Source: Bellilinea sp.
GTDB lineage: Bacteria > Chloroflexota > Anaerolineae > Anaerolineales > Anaerolineaceae
Direction of reading: 5' to 3'
Assembly (NCBI GenBank): GCA_026003615.1
Contig: BPHQ01000002.1
Location: 343,674 to 407,673 of the forward strand
DNA length: 64,000 bases
Positions within the stretch are counted from its first letter, which is position 1, and each line of letters opens with the position of its first letter. This document shows positions 45,044 through 54,221 of this stretch, in pieces. Below the pieces are notes generated by a model, which was given only the letters and a program-made list of their open reading frames with translations, was not told the origin of the DNA and ran no database searches. The translations under genes were made by a program, and so were the position numbers.

Positions 45044-45116
45044 TGCCCCCAGGGGGATTCGAACCCCCGTTTTAGCCTTGAAAGGGCTGCGTCCTGGTCC
45101 CCTAGACGATGGGGGC
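45044..45116 (-). tRNA. tRNA-Glu (TTC anticodon)
   Basis: On the minus strand a 73-base cloverleaf: acceptor GCCCCCA/TGGGGGC, D-arm with TCGTCTAGGGG as in other tRNA-Glu, anticodon stem AGCC/GGCT with loop CTTTCAA (anticodon TTC), T-stem CGGGG/CCCCT-type with loop TTCGAAT, and discriminator A. CCA is not encoded. A promoter lies upstream and a terminator downstream, so it is a single-gene unit. Confidence 0.95.
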
Positions 45117-45128
45117 ATGAACGGGCTG

Positions 45129-45158
45129 ATTTTACCACCACCCCCCCTGACCGGTCAA
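45129..45158 (-). promoter_or_regulatory. Promoter of tRNA-Glu
   Basis: On the minus strand TTGACC (45153-45158) and TAAAAT (45129-45134) are 18 bases apart, 12 bases before the tRNA 5' end. The promoter lies within an 8-bp inverted repeat ATTTTACC/GGTAAAAT (45129-45136 / 45159-45166), with a TGACCGGTCA palindrome (45148-45157) over the -35 box. Confidence 0.7.
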
Positions 45159-45198
45159 GGTAAAATGGCAAGTTTTATTGAGGTTTGGCAGATGAAAA

Positions 45199-45870
45199 CT
45201 ATTCCAATGGCCGGACACACACCGGCTCATCTCGTTTTGGATCATTCACGAGCCGGCTGACCGGGTAGGATTCCATCATTTCGATCGGGAATGGTTTCAA
45301 CAAAGCCAGCAGTTCATCCGCTGGCAGTGGTTGAAGCCAGCGCCATGCTTTGCCAATTTCAAATATCACTGGCATACGAAGATGAACCGCCCTGACTATC
45401 TCGTTCGCCTCAGTGGTCAAAATTGTACAGGTTTTCAACTCATCGCCTTCGGGCGAATGCCAGACTTCCCACAAACCAGCAAAAGCGAATGGCAAACCAC
45501 CCTTCAAGCGGAAGTAATAGGGCTCGGCTGCCGATTTTGAGGCCTGACCAGCCTTTTTCCATTCATAAAAGCCATCCGCTGGAATCAAACACCGTCGCCG
45601 GTTGAACGCCGAACGAAAAGAGGGCTTCTCTTGAATGGTCTCTGCACGCGCATTAATCATTTTCTGTCCGATGGAAATGTCTTTTGCCCAGGACGGTACC
45701 AATCCCCAACGCATAAAATCCAGCCTCGGCTGAACCGCATCGGTGATCACAGCCACTGGTTGAGTGGGGGCAATATTAAAACGGGGATTCCATCCAACCG
45801 GGGTTTCGATCAACCCAAATGCCTCGCGCAATTCTTCAGGGTCGAGTGCAAGTGAAAACCGGCCACACAT
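45199..45870 (-). CDS. SOS response-associated peptidase (YedK/HMCES type)
   Basis: A 223-residue SRAP-domain protein that forms a protective thiazolidine DNA-protein crosslink with abasic sites in single-stranded DNA. The catalytic Cys2 follows the initiator Met (M-C-G-R-F-S), and N-I-A-P-T-Q, N-A-R-A-E-T-I, I-P-A-D-G-F-Y-E-W and the late His in V-H-L-R-M-P-V-I complete the active site. AAGGAG precedes the ATG. Length is normal. It is a stand-alone gene, divergent from the formiminotransferase. Confidence 0.93.
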   Translation of the reverse strand: MCGRFSLALDPEELREAFGLIETPVGWNPRFNIAPTQPVAVITDAVQPRLDFMRWGLVPSWAKDISIGQKMINARAETIQEKPSFRSAFNRRRCLIPADGFYEWKKAGQASKSAAEPYYFRLKGGLPFAFAGLWEVWHSPEGDELKTCTILTTEANEIVRAVHLRMPVIFEIGKAWRWLQPLPADELLALLKPFPIEMMESYPVSRLVNDPKRDEPVCVRPLE

Positions 45871-45942
45871 TTTTTCTCCTTTCCGGCGTTGAACTCACCA
45901 CAAACGATTATAATTGACCCATCCCAACCTTACGAGGTCCAT

Positions 45943-47484
45943 ATGCCAACCCCGCTGGTCGAATGTATTCCCAACTTTTCCGAAGCCCGCCGCCCGGAGA
46001 TTGTCGAGGAAATCATTCAGGTCATTCAATCCGTCCCAGAAATCCACATTCTCGACCGCCATTCCGATTTGGATCACAACCGTACCGTGATCACCTTCGT
46101 TGGCCCCCCAGCCTCAGTGGAAGAAGCCGCCTTTCAGGCGATTGCCAAAGCGGCGCAGCGGATCAACATGGACGAGCATGAAGGTGCTCACCCCCGCATC
46201 GGGGCAACCGATGTGGTACCGTTCGTTCCCATCAGCGACGTCACCATGCAGGATTGTGTGGAAATGGCACGCCGGCTGGGGAAAAGAGTTGGTGAGGAAT
46301 TGGGCATCCCGGTTTATCTTTACGAGGAAGCAGCCACCCGCCCAGAGCGGCAAAATTTGGAAAATATCCGTCGCGGTCAATACGAAGGGTTGAAGACCGA
46401 AATCGGAGTTAACCCCGAACGCCAGCCGGATTTTGGCCCAAACCAATTGGGAACAGCAGGGGCAACCGTGATTGGTGCGCGTCAGCCGTTGATCGCTTTT
46501 AATGTGTATCTGAACACCAACGATACAGCTATTGCCCAAAAAATTGCTAAATCCGTGCGCTATTCTTCTGGCGGTTTGCGCTATGTCAAGGCCATGGGCG
46601 TGCTGGTCGAGGGGCGCGCTCAGGTTTCGATGAACCTGACCAATTACCGTGGTACTCCGATAGCCCGAGTGGTGGAGATGATCCGTCGCGAAGCAGAACG
46701 ATACGGTGTCAGTGTGCATCATTCCGAACTGGTAGGCCTCATTCCGCAGGAAGCCCTTAATGATGCCGCGGTGTGGTATCTGCAATTGGATCAATTCTCC
46801 CCCGATCAGATTCTCGAACAACGGCTGATGGAATTGATGCGCACCCAACCACCCACTACCGCCCCACCAGAAACATCCTTTCTGGATGCGCTGGCCGCTG
46901 CCACGCCCACTCCCGGCGGCGGTTCTGCTGCTGCCCATACCGGAGCAGTTGCCGCGGCGCTGGTGGCAATGGTTGCCCGCTTGACCTTAAGCAAGAAGAA
47001 ATACGAAGCCCTCAAGGAGCGGATGTGGGTGATTTTGGACGAGGCAGAAAAACTGCGTGCGGCCCTGATGCGCAATGTGGAAGAAGACTCGCAGGCCTTT
47101 GAAGGGGTAATGCAAGCCTTCAAAATGCCAAAAGATACGCCCGAGCAGGAGCAACAGCGCCAGCAAGCCATCCAAAATGCTACGCTGGAAGCATCTCGTG
47201 TGCCGTTGATCACCGCCCGTAACTGCCTCGATGTCCAGAAACTGGCAGCCGAACTGGCTGAAACCGGTAATCTCAACGCCATCAGCGATGCGGCTTCGGC
47301 TGCAACGCTGGCGAAGGCAGCGCTGACCTGCGCAGCCTACAATGTCCGCATTAACCTGATTAACCTCGATGGCGTAAGTGAAGCCCAAACGCTAATGGTT
47401 CAATTAAAAGACATCGAATCCCAATCCGACCAGATCGACTCCTCCGTGAAAAAGATTTTGGGGGAACGCGGCGGGTTGAAATAA
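45943..47484 (+). CDS. ftcD: Glutamate formimidoyltransferase / formimino-THF cyclodeaminase
   Basis: A 513-residue two-domain enzyme of histidine breakdown. The N-terminal formiminotransferase part (about 1-300) has V-E-C-I-P-N-F-S-E, D-H-N-R-T-V-I-T and H-E-G-A-H-P-R-I-G-A-T-D-V-V-P. The C-terminal cyclodeaminase part (about 315-510) has T-P-T-P-G-G-G-S-A-A-A and S-D-A-A-S-A-A-T-L-A. It moves the formimino group of formiminoglutamate to tetrahydrofolate and releases ammonia to give methenyl-THF. The start is the ATG after ACGAGG; a TATAAT box lies at 45909-45914. Other histidine-degradation genes are not in the window; the product feeds the MetF/MetH folate pool. Confidence 0.93.
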   Translation: MPTPLVECIPNFSEARRPEIVEEIIQVIQSVPEIHILDRHSDLDHNRTVITFVGPPASVEEAAFQAIAKAAQRINMDEHEGAHPRIGATDVVPFVPISDVTMQDCVEMARRLGKRVGEELGIPVYLYEEAATRPERQNLENIRRGQYEGLKTEIGVNPERQPDFGPNQLGTAGATVIGARQPLIAFNVYLNTNDTAIAQKIAKSVRYSSGGLRYVKAMGVLVEGRAQVSMNLTNYRGTPIARVVEMIRREAERYGVSVHHSELVGLIPQEALNDAAVWYLQLDQFSPDQILEQRLMELMRTQPPTTAPPETSFLDALAAATPTPGGGSAAAHTGAVAAALVAMVARLTLSKKKYEALKERMWVILDEAEKLRAALMRNVEEDSQAFEGVMQAFKMPKDTPEQEQQRQQAIQNATLEASRVPLITARNCLDVQKLAAELAETGNLNAISDAASAATLAKAALTCAAYNVRINLINLDGVSEAQTLMVQLKDIESQSDQIDSSVKKILGERGGLK

Positions 47485-47511
47485 ATTCAAATCAAACCGG
47501 GAGTCATAAAC

Positions 47512-48066
47512 ATGGGATTGAAAGCCGATCAATGGATACGCAAAATGGCGTTGGAACACGGCATGATTGAGCCATTTGTTGACCATCAAAAACGAGATGG
47601 GGTCATCTCCTATGGTCTTTCCTCGTATGGCTATGATATTCGCGTGGCCGATGAATACAAAATTTTCACCAATGTGTTTTCGGCTGTAGTTGACCCGAAA
47701 TCCTTTGACACAAAATCCATGGTGGATTTCAAGGGAGAAGTATGTATCATCCCGCCAAATTCTTTTGCACTGGCACGCACCGTGGAGTATTTTCGTATTC
47801 CCCGCAACGTTTTGACAATTTGTGTAGGAAAAAGCACTTACGCTCGCTGCGGCATTATTGTAAATGTGACTCCCTTTGAACCGGAATGGGAAGGCTACGT
47901 GACATTGGAAATCTCCAACACCACCCCCTTACCGGCAAAAATCTACTCAAACGAAGGGATTGCTCAGGTGTTATTTTTCGAAGGGGATGAACCTTGCGAA
48001 ATTTCTTATGCCGATAAAAAAGGTAAGTACCAGCGGCAACAGGGTATCCTCTTACCGCGACTGTAA
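47512..48066 (+). CDS. dcd: dCTP deaminase
   Basis: A 184-residue deaminase that converts dCTP to dUTP for thymidylate synthesis. The dUTPase-like fold motifs S-S-Y-G-Y-D-I-R (about 37), [10 protein letters not shown] (about 107) and [16 protein letters not shown] with the catalytic Glu (about 135) are all present. It may be the mono- or bifunctional (dUTP-forming or dUMP-forming) type; this cannot be told safely. It starts 27 bp after ftcD, probably on the same transcript. Confidence 0.94.
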   Translation: MGLKADQWIRKMALEHGMIEPFVDHQKRDGVISYGLSSYGYDIRVADEYKIFTNVFSAVVDPKSFDTKSMVDFKGEVCIIPPNSFALARTVEYFRIPRNVLTICVGKSTYARCGIIVNVTPFEPEWEGYVTLEISNTTPLPAKIYSNEGIAQVLFFEGDEPCEISYADKKGKYQRQQGILLPRL

Positions 48067-48113
48067 CGAATTAAACCTTTCATCAGGCATCTTTCACCTC
48101 ATGGCAGATTGCA

Positions 48114-50465
48114 ATGCCGGACTTTCATCACCCTCTATTTGATTTAACCCTAAATCCCGAACAGGGGTGGTTTTCGCTGATTTCCCATCAGCACCCCATC
48201 CGCCTGGAACAGATTCGGCTGAATATTGCTTACACCCTAAATCACCGAAAAGCCGAGTTATTGAACAGCGGATGGCAGCCTCGCTCCATCACCGAAAATG
48301 AGATTCTGACGGCATTGGGCAACCTGCGCTGCTGTTCCGTTGAAAGCGATTGGCATCCCGGAGGGCTGCAAACCCGAATTGAATTCGCATTTGCCGATCA
48401 GTGGCCCTTTTTATTATGGCGGGTGCATCTTCTCAATCATGGCGAGCAACCGGTGTGGATTGACCGAATCGAGATGATGCGGCTTGGCGGAATGCACCTC
48501 CAAAGTCGTTTTGATTTTGGCCAACCTTTTCACCCCAAAAACTTCTGGTTTTACAGCAATGGCTGGCAGTCATGGTCCTACACCGCGGCTTACCCGGCCA
48601 CCGCTTCCCTGCGAAGGTCGCGGCTGGGGGGTTTTCAAACACCCATGGTCATCAACGCCGGCACACCAGACCTCAAGCAAACCGGCTACTTCACATCCGA
48701 CTTTTTTGGCATACTGACCGATACGGCTCAGCACAAGTCCATTCTGGCCGGTTTTCTTTCCCAACGCGAACATTTCGGCAGTTTAGAAGCCGTCCTCTAT
48801 GATCAACCCGCCATGCGCCTGTGGGCAAACGGCGATCACACGCTGCTGGAAAGCCAAACTGAAATGCACACCGACTGGGCTGTCCTATTGATTGCCGACG
48901 CAGATGAACAACAGATTTTGGAACCGTATCTTCAAGCCGTTGCGCAAGAACACCAAGTCCGCATTCCCAACGATTCTCCCTCCGGCTGGTGTTCCTGGTA
49001 TCACTTTTACACCAATGTCACTGCCCAAAATGTACGAGACAACCTGAGAACACTGATTCAGCTAAGACCATCCCTGCCGCTAGACCTGATTCAAATTGAC
49101 GACGGTTTTGAGTCTCAGGTCGGTGATTGGTTCTCCTTCAAGGACACCTTTCCGCAAGGAGTATCCGGTCTGGCTAAGGAAATCGCTGACGCGGGCTTTA
49201 CCCCCGGTCTCTGGCTCGCCCCGTTCATTGTTCACCCCAAATCTCAACTGGAACAGAAACACCCCGATTGGCTGCTGCGCGACCGGCGTGGGAGACCTGT
49301 TAATGCTGGCTTCGTGTGGAACTCGTTTGCCCATGCACTGGATTTGACCATTCCAGAAGCACTGGATTATGCCTGTCAGGTTGTTCAGACGGCAGCACAT
49401 GACTGGCATTTCCCCTACCTTAAGCTGGACTTTTTATATGCGGCTGCCTTGCCGGGTGTTTATCGCAATCCAACATGGACGCGTGCGCAGGTGTTACGCC
49501 GAGGGATGCAAGCCCTGCGGGAGGTCGCCGGTCAGGGAACTTTCCTCTTGGGGTGTGGGGCTCCATTGGGCAGTGTTTTGGGTCTGGTAGATGCGATGCG
49601 AATCGGTGCAGATGTCAGCGGGGACTGGCTTCCGGCATTCTACAACATCCGCTTTCCCTTTAAGAATGAACCGCACATGCCTTCCGCCCGCAACTCTATT
49701 AACAATATCCTCACCCGCGCGCCCCTGCACCGCCGCTGGTGGATCAACGACCCGGATTGTCTGCTGGTACGCCCCGACACACGTTTGACCTTAGCCGAAG
49801 TGCAAAGTCTGGCTACAGCCATCGCTCTGACCGGCGGTTCGTTGTTGCTTTCCGACGACCTGCCCGCCCTCCCACAAGAACGCATTCATCTGGCACAGGT
49901 ATTGCTGCCGGTCATCGGTCAAACCGCCCACGTTCTCGATTTATTCACCAGCGAAATGCCCAAACTTCTCCGTTTAGATCTGGAAGGTACTTTAGGTAGA
50001 TGGCATCTGCTGGCGCGCTTCAATTGGAAAGAAACCCCTGAACCATGGGAGTTTGAACTGCAAACCTTCCATCTGGCAGGAAAGGGCTATCATCTTCATT
50101 CTTTCTGGAACGACCAGAGCTTCACCTGCCAGGCTGAGGAAACATTCCGTCTGGCACCCATTCCACCCCATGGGGTTGCTCTGCTGGCAGCCTACCCGCT
50201 GAATGGGGGAATTACCTACGCAGGGAGCAGTCTCCACATCAGTCAGGGGCTAGAAGTTAAGACATGGCAGGCAACAAACGAGAGGGTCGAGGTAGAATTG
50301 GATTTAGGCCGTTCTTTTGACGGCTGGTTTGATGTATTCCTCAACCAAACCCCCAGATCGGTTGAAGGTGATGTACTTCGCTGGCAGGAAAAAAGCAAGG
50401 GACGCTTTCGATTTTTCGTTCAGTCCGAGGGCGTCCCTTGCAAGATCAGTATGAGATTGGAGTAA
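48114..50465 (+). CDS. Alpha-galactosidase, glycoside hydrolase family 36
   Basis: A 783-residue retaining glycosidase that hydrolyses terminal alpha-1,6-galactosides such as melibiose and raffinose. The N-terminal b-supersandwich domain (about 1-285) precedes a TIM barrel with W-C-S-W-Y-H-F-Y (about 290), Q-I-D-D-G-F, the nucleophile Asp in L-K-L-D-F-L-Y-A (about 442) and the acid/base Asp in R-I-G-A-D-V-S-G-D-W (about 499), then a C-terminal b-domain. There is no signal peptide, so it is cytosolic and needs imported oligosaccharides. No strong ribosome site is seen before the ATG. It converges directly with the DUF4349 gene. Confidence 0.9.
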   Translation: MPDFHHPLFDLTLNPEQGWFSLISHQHPIRLEQIRLNIAYTLNHRKAELLNSGWQPRSITENEILTALGNLRCCSVESDWHPGGLQTRIEFAFADQWPFLLWRVHLLNHGEQPVWIDRIEMMRLGGMHLQSRFDFGQPFHPKNFWFYSNGWQSWSYTAAYPATASLRRSRLGGFQTPMVINAGTPDLKQTGYFTSDFFGILTDTAQHKSILAGFLSQREHFGSLEAVLYDQPAMRLWANGDHTLLESQTEMHTDWAVLLIADADEQQILEPYLQAVAQEHQVRIPNDSPSGWCSWYHFYTNVTAQNVRDNLRTLIQLRPSLPLDLIQIDDGFESQVGDWFSFKDTFPQGVSGLAKEIADAGFTPGLWLAPFIVHPKSQLEQKHPDWLLRDRRGRPVNAGFVWNSFAHALDLTIPEALDYACQVVQTAAHDWHFPYLKLDFLYAAALPGVYRNPTWTRAQVLRRGMQALREVAGQGTFLLGCGAPLGSVLGLVDAMRIGADVSGDWLPAFYNIRFPFKNEPHMPSARNSINNILTRAPLHRRWWINDPDCLLVRPDTRLTLAEVQSLATAIALTGGSLLLSDDLPALPQERIHLAQVLLPVIGQTAHVLDLFTSEMPKLLRLDLEGTLGRWHLLARFNWKETPEPWEFELQTFHLAGKGYHLHSFWNDQSFTCQAEETFRLAPIPPHGVALLAAYPLNGGITYAGSSLHISQGLEVKTWQATNERVEVELDLGRSFDGWFDVFLNQTPRSVEGDVLRWQEKSKGRFRFFVQSEGVPCKISMRLE
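50395..50441. repeat. 11-bp perfect inverted repeat at the end of the GH36 gene
   Basis: GCAAGGGACGC (50395-50405) and GCGTCCCTTGC (50431-50441) form a perfect stem around 25 bases, entirely inside the last codons of the galactosidase gene. A weaker GAGT-AATT-ACTC hairpin followed by GCTTTTTT (50460-50479) comes just after and may end the transcript. Confidence 0.55.
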
Positions 50466-51422
50466 TTACTCGCTTTTTTCAGCAGCTGTTGCTGGCATGA
50501 TGGTTTTTCTGCGTTTTCTCCAGCGCAGGAAACCGCGAACGATGAAGAAAACGACCAGCCCAATCGGCAGGGCAATCGGCAGGCAGAATAAAACTGCCCA
50601 AATCACACCACTGGCAATCGTCTGATACGCGTTAATCAAGGCCTGAATGGCATCTCGCGCCACGCCCTCCGGCTTCCAACCGCCCACGCTAATCGGCGCA
50701 ACCGTTTCCTGAGCCTGAATATTGACTGAAATTGCTGACATGGCTGCCGATTCTTCGTAATACTTAATCTGGCCTTTCAGCACTTCGATTTGTTCGGTCA
50801 CACTGCGTAATTCATTCAAAACGCGCAGCACGTCTTCGGTTTTGGTAGCCGTATCCATGATCTTGCGCAATTGCTCGGCAGCATCTTCCAGATTGCGTAA
50901 GCGGGATTTGAGGTCGGTATATTCGGCAGTGACATCCTGACCGCTGATATTTTCGGATAATACGTCAGTTTGCGGGTTTTCCACCAACCCCTTGATTCGA
51001 CTCAACGCCTCATTCAAATCCAAAGCCGGCACACGGACGGTGACATTTCCTTCCAAAACCAGATTGCCGTTGTCCAGGCGCCGCTGGTAAAGATTGGAAG
51101 TCACCACAAAACCCCCCATCTCCTCCGCCATGGAGATAATTTCATCCATCGCCTCCGCCGGGTCACGCACCACAATGCTCAGATTGGCATTACGGATCAC
51201 CATCCGTTCCACAGGATTCTCGACCTGCGAGTTGGCCACCGCTTGCTCCTCTACAGTTCTGTAACCCTCTGCCTCTTGGTACACATCCGCAGCAGGGGGA
51301 GCACCGGCAAACATTTCCGAAGGCAGGCTTTCGGGAGCAAACTGTTTTTGGCTGCGTGCAGGGGCACATGCTGTAAGCGCAAAAGCCAACACCATCATAA
51401 CCACCAGAGTTTTCTTGAACAT
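50466..51422 (-). CDS. DUF4349-family membrane lipoprotein
   Basis: A 318-residue protein with a lipoprotein signal peptide (lipobox A-L-T-A-C, Cys about 19). Its extracytoplasmic domain matches the DUF4349 pattern: R-N-A-N-L-S-I-V-V-R-D-P, G-G-F-V-V-T-S, a V-R-V-P region, and a long helical coiled segment with D-L-K-S-R-L-R-N-L-E-D (about 165-225). A membrane helix near the C-terminus (about 270-295) precedes a basic cytoplasmic tail. Function is unknown. Two anchors, lipid and helix, would hold it tightly at the membrane. Its stop abuts the convergent galactosidase gene. Confidence 0.87.
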   Translation of the reverse strand: MFKKTLVVMMVLAFALTACAPARSQKQFAPESLPSEMFAGAPPAADVYQEAEGYRTVEEQAVANSQVENPVERMVIRNANLSIVVRDPAEAMDEIISMAEEMGGFVVTSNLYQRRLDNGNLVLEGNVTVRVPALDLNEALSRIKGLVENPQTDVLSENISGQDVTAEYTDLKSRLRNLEDAAEQLRKIMDTATKTEDVLRVLNELRSVTEQIEVLKGQIKYYEESAAMSAISVNIQAQETVAPISVGGWKPEGVARDAIQALINAYQTIASGVIWAVLFCLPIALPIGLVVFFIVRGFLRWRKRRKTIMPATAAEKSE

Positions 51423-51493
51423 GGAATTCCTCCTCCTGAGTGAAAAGGGCTTCTCTTTACCCTATGACGTATGGGATTACAGAGAAGTTCCCC

Positions 51494-52243
51494 CTACCAG
51501 CCTTCTTCCAGACGGGAAGCATGCCGGGATGGCAAACCGGCCGCCAGGATTTTTTGTTGGACTGCACGAATATCGTACTCAACCCGTCGTAATTCCCATT
51601 GCTGATTCTCAGGAGTATAGATTGCGTAAGCAGCCCGTACATCTCGGTCTCGCGGTTGACCTACGGAACCAGGATTGACAATCGAACGGGGAATCAATCG
51701 AATGGGGTGATTGGGGGAAGGAATCATCCAGTCCACATAACTTTCATCTTTACCATTACCATTACGATTGAGACAAGTGTATAAAATCGGAATATGAGTA
51801 TGACCCACCAGACAAACAGGGGTGGAAAAATGGGCGAAGTTAATTTGTACTGTATTCAAATCCAGTAAATATTCCCAGATTGGGTTGCGTGGGCTGCCAT
51901 GCGTAAGGGTGATTTCTTCCATTTCGACTTTTTCCGGTAAACCAGCCAGCCACTTCACATCGCTATCCGATAACTGCGCTCGTGTCCATTGAATGGATAA
52001 AATAGCCTCGCGATTAAACGCATACAGATCTAATTTCCCGGTCACGGCAGCATCGTGATTTCCCTGCACACAAATCAGGCCGGGTAAATTGGCAACACGA
52101 TGGAGGCATTCCCTCGGCTGCGGGCCGTATCCAACCACATCCCCCAAACACCATACAGCATCCACCTTTCCCGCATCCCCCAACACCGTCTCCAATGCAT
52201 CGAGATTACCATGAATATCGGAAAGTACCAGTATTCGCGTCAA
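51494..52243 (-). CDS. Metallophosphoesterase, YfcE/MJ0936-like
   Basis: A 249-residue calcineurin-like phosphoesterase. The dimetal site motifs are D-I-H-G-N-L (about 8), G-D-V-V-G-Y-G-P-Q-P (about 34), G-N-H-D-A-A (about 62) and G-H-T-H-I-P (about 147). Proteins of this type hydrolyse phosphodiesters or phosphomonoesters; many are annotated as general phosphodiesterases and a few have defined substrates. It is read in the same direction as metH and the MetF fusion, 64 bp after the latter, but a functional tie is not evident. Confidence 0.9.
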   Translation of the reverse strand: MTRILVLSDIHGNLDALETVLGDAGKVDAVWCLGDVVGYGPQPRECLHRVANLPGLICVQGNHDAAVTGKLDLYAFNREAILSIQWTRAQLSDSDVKWLAGLPEKVEMEEITLTHGSPRNPIWEYLLDLNTVQINFAHFSTPVCLVGHTHIPILYTCLNRNGNGKDESYVDWMIPSPNHPIRLIPRSIVNPGSVGQPRDRDVRAAYAIYTPENQQWELRRVEYDIRAVQQKILAAGLPSRHASRLEEGW

Positions 52244-52307
52244 GATTATCTCCCCGCAGGAATTTCTTATCCCACAAGTTTAACACATCTCAGGATTAAT
52301 GTTCTTA

Positions 52308-54212
52308 TCAGCCGGGTGGTAATTTTGGTTGTTCCGCCGGTAGTTCCAATTGACGCACCTTTTCGATGATCTCAGCCGCATAATCAAAGCGGTTAAAAGC
52401 CGGCATCAGGTAAATACCCTGAGCAAATTCCACCATCCGCGAAATCAGTTCAAAGGCAATTTCGATGCCGGTTTGGGCTGATCGCTCGCCGGCTGAAGCC
52501 ATTCGGTCATGGATCTCCTGAGGTATGTTCACGCCAGGGACTTCATGCTGTAAGAAGGCAGCATGGCGGGCAGAAACCAGTGGCAATACACCCACCAGCA
52601 GCGGAGTATGAAAATCTTCGATATCGTTTTTTATTCTCTCCAGAAACTGGAGAGCCGGTTTCAGATCATAAATCGGTTGGGTCAAAATAAAATCGGCTCC
52701 GGCATTTAATTTGCGGCGCAAATTCTTAAGTTCGCTCTCCGGATTAGCAGGAGTCAGGTTCAGCGCACAGCCCACAAAAAACGAGGTCGGCTGTCCAATA
52801 TCCACCCCGGCATGATCCACTCCGGCGTTGAATCCCTGCTTGATCAGTTTAATCAAACCAGAAGGAACTAAATCGTAATTGTCCATGGCATCCGGGTAAT
52901 CCCCAATCGCTGTGGGGTCCCCCATCACCACAAACACATTGCGAACTCCTAAGGCATGAGCAGCCAGCAAATCTCCCTGCACCCGCAATAAATTGCGTCC
53001 CCGCGTGGGAAAGTGCAGCACGGTTTCAATGCCCACCTTTTCCTGAATCAACCGGCACACCGCCCAGGGGCTCATACGCATCCTGGCCATGGGGCTGTCT
53101 GCCACGTTGATCACATCGGCTCCGGCTTCTGCCAGTAAACTGGAACCAGCCAGTAACTTTTGGGTGGTCAAACCCCGCGGCGGATCCATTTCGACAGCGA
53201 TCAAAAAGCGGCCATCTCTCAGCTTTTGAGCCATCAGCGTCGGTGCCTGTCTTTCTTGACTGGCTTCCTCTCTTTCCACCACTGACAAGGAAAACCCATT
53301 GCTGAATTTTTCCAACGGCCGGGTTTCAATTGCCTGCCGCATGACCGAAATATGTCCTGGGGTCGTGCCGCAGCAGCCGCCAATCAAACTGGCTCCCGCC
53401 TGCCAGAAAGCAAGAGCGTACTCGCCAAAGTACTCCGGCGAGGCGGGATACATGATTCGTCCGCCAACCTGCTCAGGCCAACCGGCATTGGGCATGACTG
53501 AAAAACGCGCCTGCGGCAAAGCAAGGTGCATTTGTTTGAGAATCCGCAGAATTTGATTTGGTCCGCCCGAACAATTAATACCAATGACATCTGCACCGGC
53601 TTCTTGAATGCCGCGTGCCACTTTAACCGGGTCATCTCCCAACAAGGTTCGATCATCACGGGTGAAGGTCATCGAAGCCACAACCGGTATGTGTGGGTTT
53701 ATCTGCCGCGCCGCTGCAATTGCCTCGCGCACTTCATACAAATCCGTCATCGTTTCAATGATCAGTAGATCAACCCCTGCTTCAATCAGTGCGGAAATTT
53801 GCTCAGCGAAAACCTGACGGGCTTGTTCCGGCTGTACTCTTCCAAAGGGAGCCAGGCGTACACCCAACGGCCCAACATCCCCGGCAATCAGCACATCTTT
53901 GAAAGATGCCATTACCACCCGCCGCGCCAGTTCTACCGCCGCCGCATTGATTTCAGCCACCTGATCTTCCAAACCATGATGAGCCAGCTTGAAGCGGTTT
54001 GCTCCAAAGGTATTGGTCTGGATGATTTGCGATCCGGCGTCAATATATTCGCGATGAATGGATGCTACCAGAGCCGGATCGGTCAGGTTGAGTTCGTCGA
54101 AGCAGCGTTCAAACGACACTCCGCGCTGATTGAGCAGTGTTCCCATGGCGCCATCTGAGAGCAGAGGGCGTTGGCTGGATTGTAGTAAATCCAAAAATTT
54201 CAACTCCTTCAT
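52308..54212 (-). CDS. Homocysteine S-methyltransferase / methylenetetrahydrofolate reductase fusion
   Basis: A 634-residue bifunctional protein. The N-terminal homocysteine-methyltransferase domain (about 1-300) has D-G-A-M-G-T-L-L and the zinc-binding Cys residues in G-I-N-C-S-G-G and G-G-C-C-G-T-T-P. The C-terminal MetF-type barrel (about 335-625) has A-V-E-M-D-P-P-R-G and V-M-G-D-P-T. It reduces methylene-THF to methyl-THF and can carry out or assist methyl transfer to homocysteine. It lies 9 bp downstream of metH, under the same SAM riboswitch, so methyl-THF supply and use are co-regulated. Confidence 0.93.
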   Translation of the reverse strand: MKELKFLDLLQSSQRPLLSDGAMGTLLNQRGVSFERCFDELNLTDPALVASIHREYIDAGSQIIQTNTFGANRFKLAHHGLEDQVAEINAAAVELARRVVMASFKDVLIAGDVGPLGVRLAPFGRVQPEQARQVFAEQISALIEAGVDLLIIETMTDLYEVREAIAAARQINPHIPVVASMTFTRDDRTLLGDDPVKVARGIQEAGADVIGINCSGGPNQILRILKQMHLALPQARFSVMPNAGWPEQVGGRIMYPASPEYFGEYALAFWQAGASLIGGCCGTTPGHISVMRQAIETRPLEKFSNGFSLSVVEREEASQERQAPTLMAQKLRDGRFLIAVEMDPPRGLTTQKLLAGSSLLAEAGADVINVADSPMARMRMSPWAVCRLIQEKVGIETVLHFPTRGRNLLRVQGDLLAAHALGVRNVFVVMGDPTAIGDYPDAMDNYDLVPSGLIKLIKQGFNAGVDHAGVDIGQPTSFFVGCALNLTPANPESELKNLRRKLNAGADFILTQPIYDLKPALQFLERIKNDIEDFHTPLLVGVLPLVSARHAAFLQHEVPGVNIPQEIHDRMASAGERSAQTGIEIAFELISRMVEFAQGIYLMPAFNRFDYAAEIIEKVRQLELPAEQPKLPPG

Positions 54213-54221
54213 TTGCCACCT

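Noticed and set aside
46114..46938. Long minus-strand frame (274 codons) opposite the formiminotransferase
   Set aside because: It lies entirely antisense to a well-supported enzyme gene and shows no protein family features.
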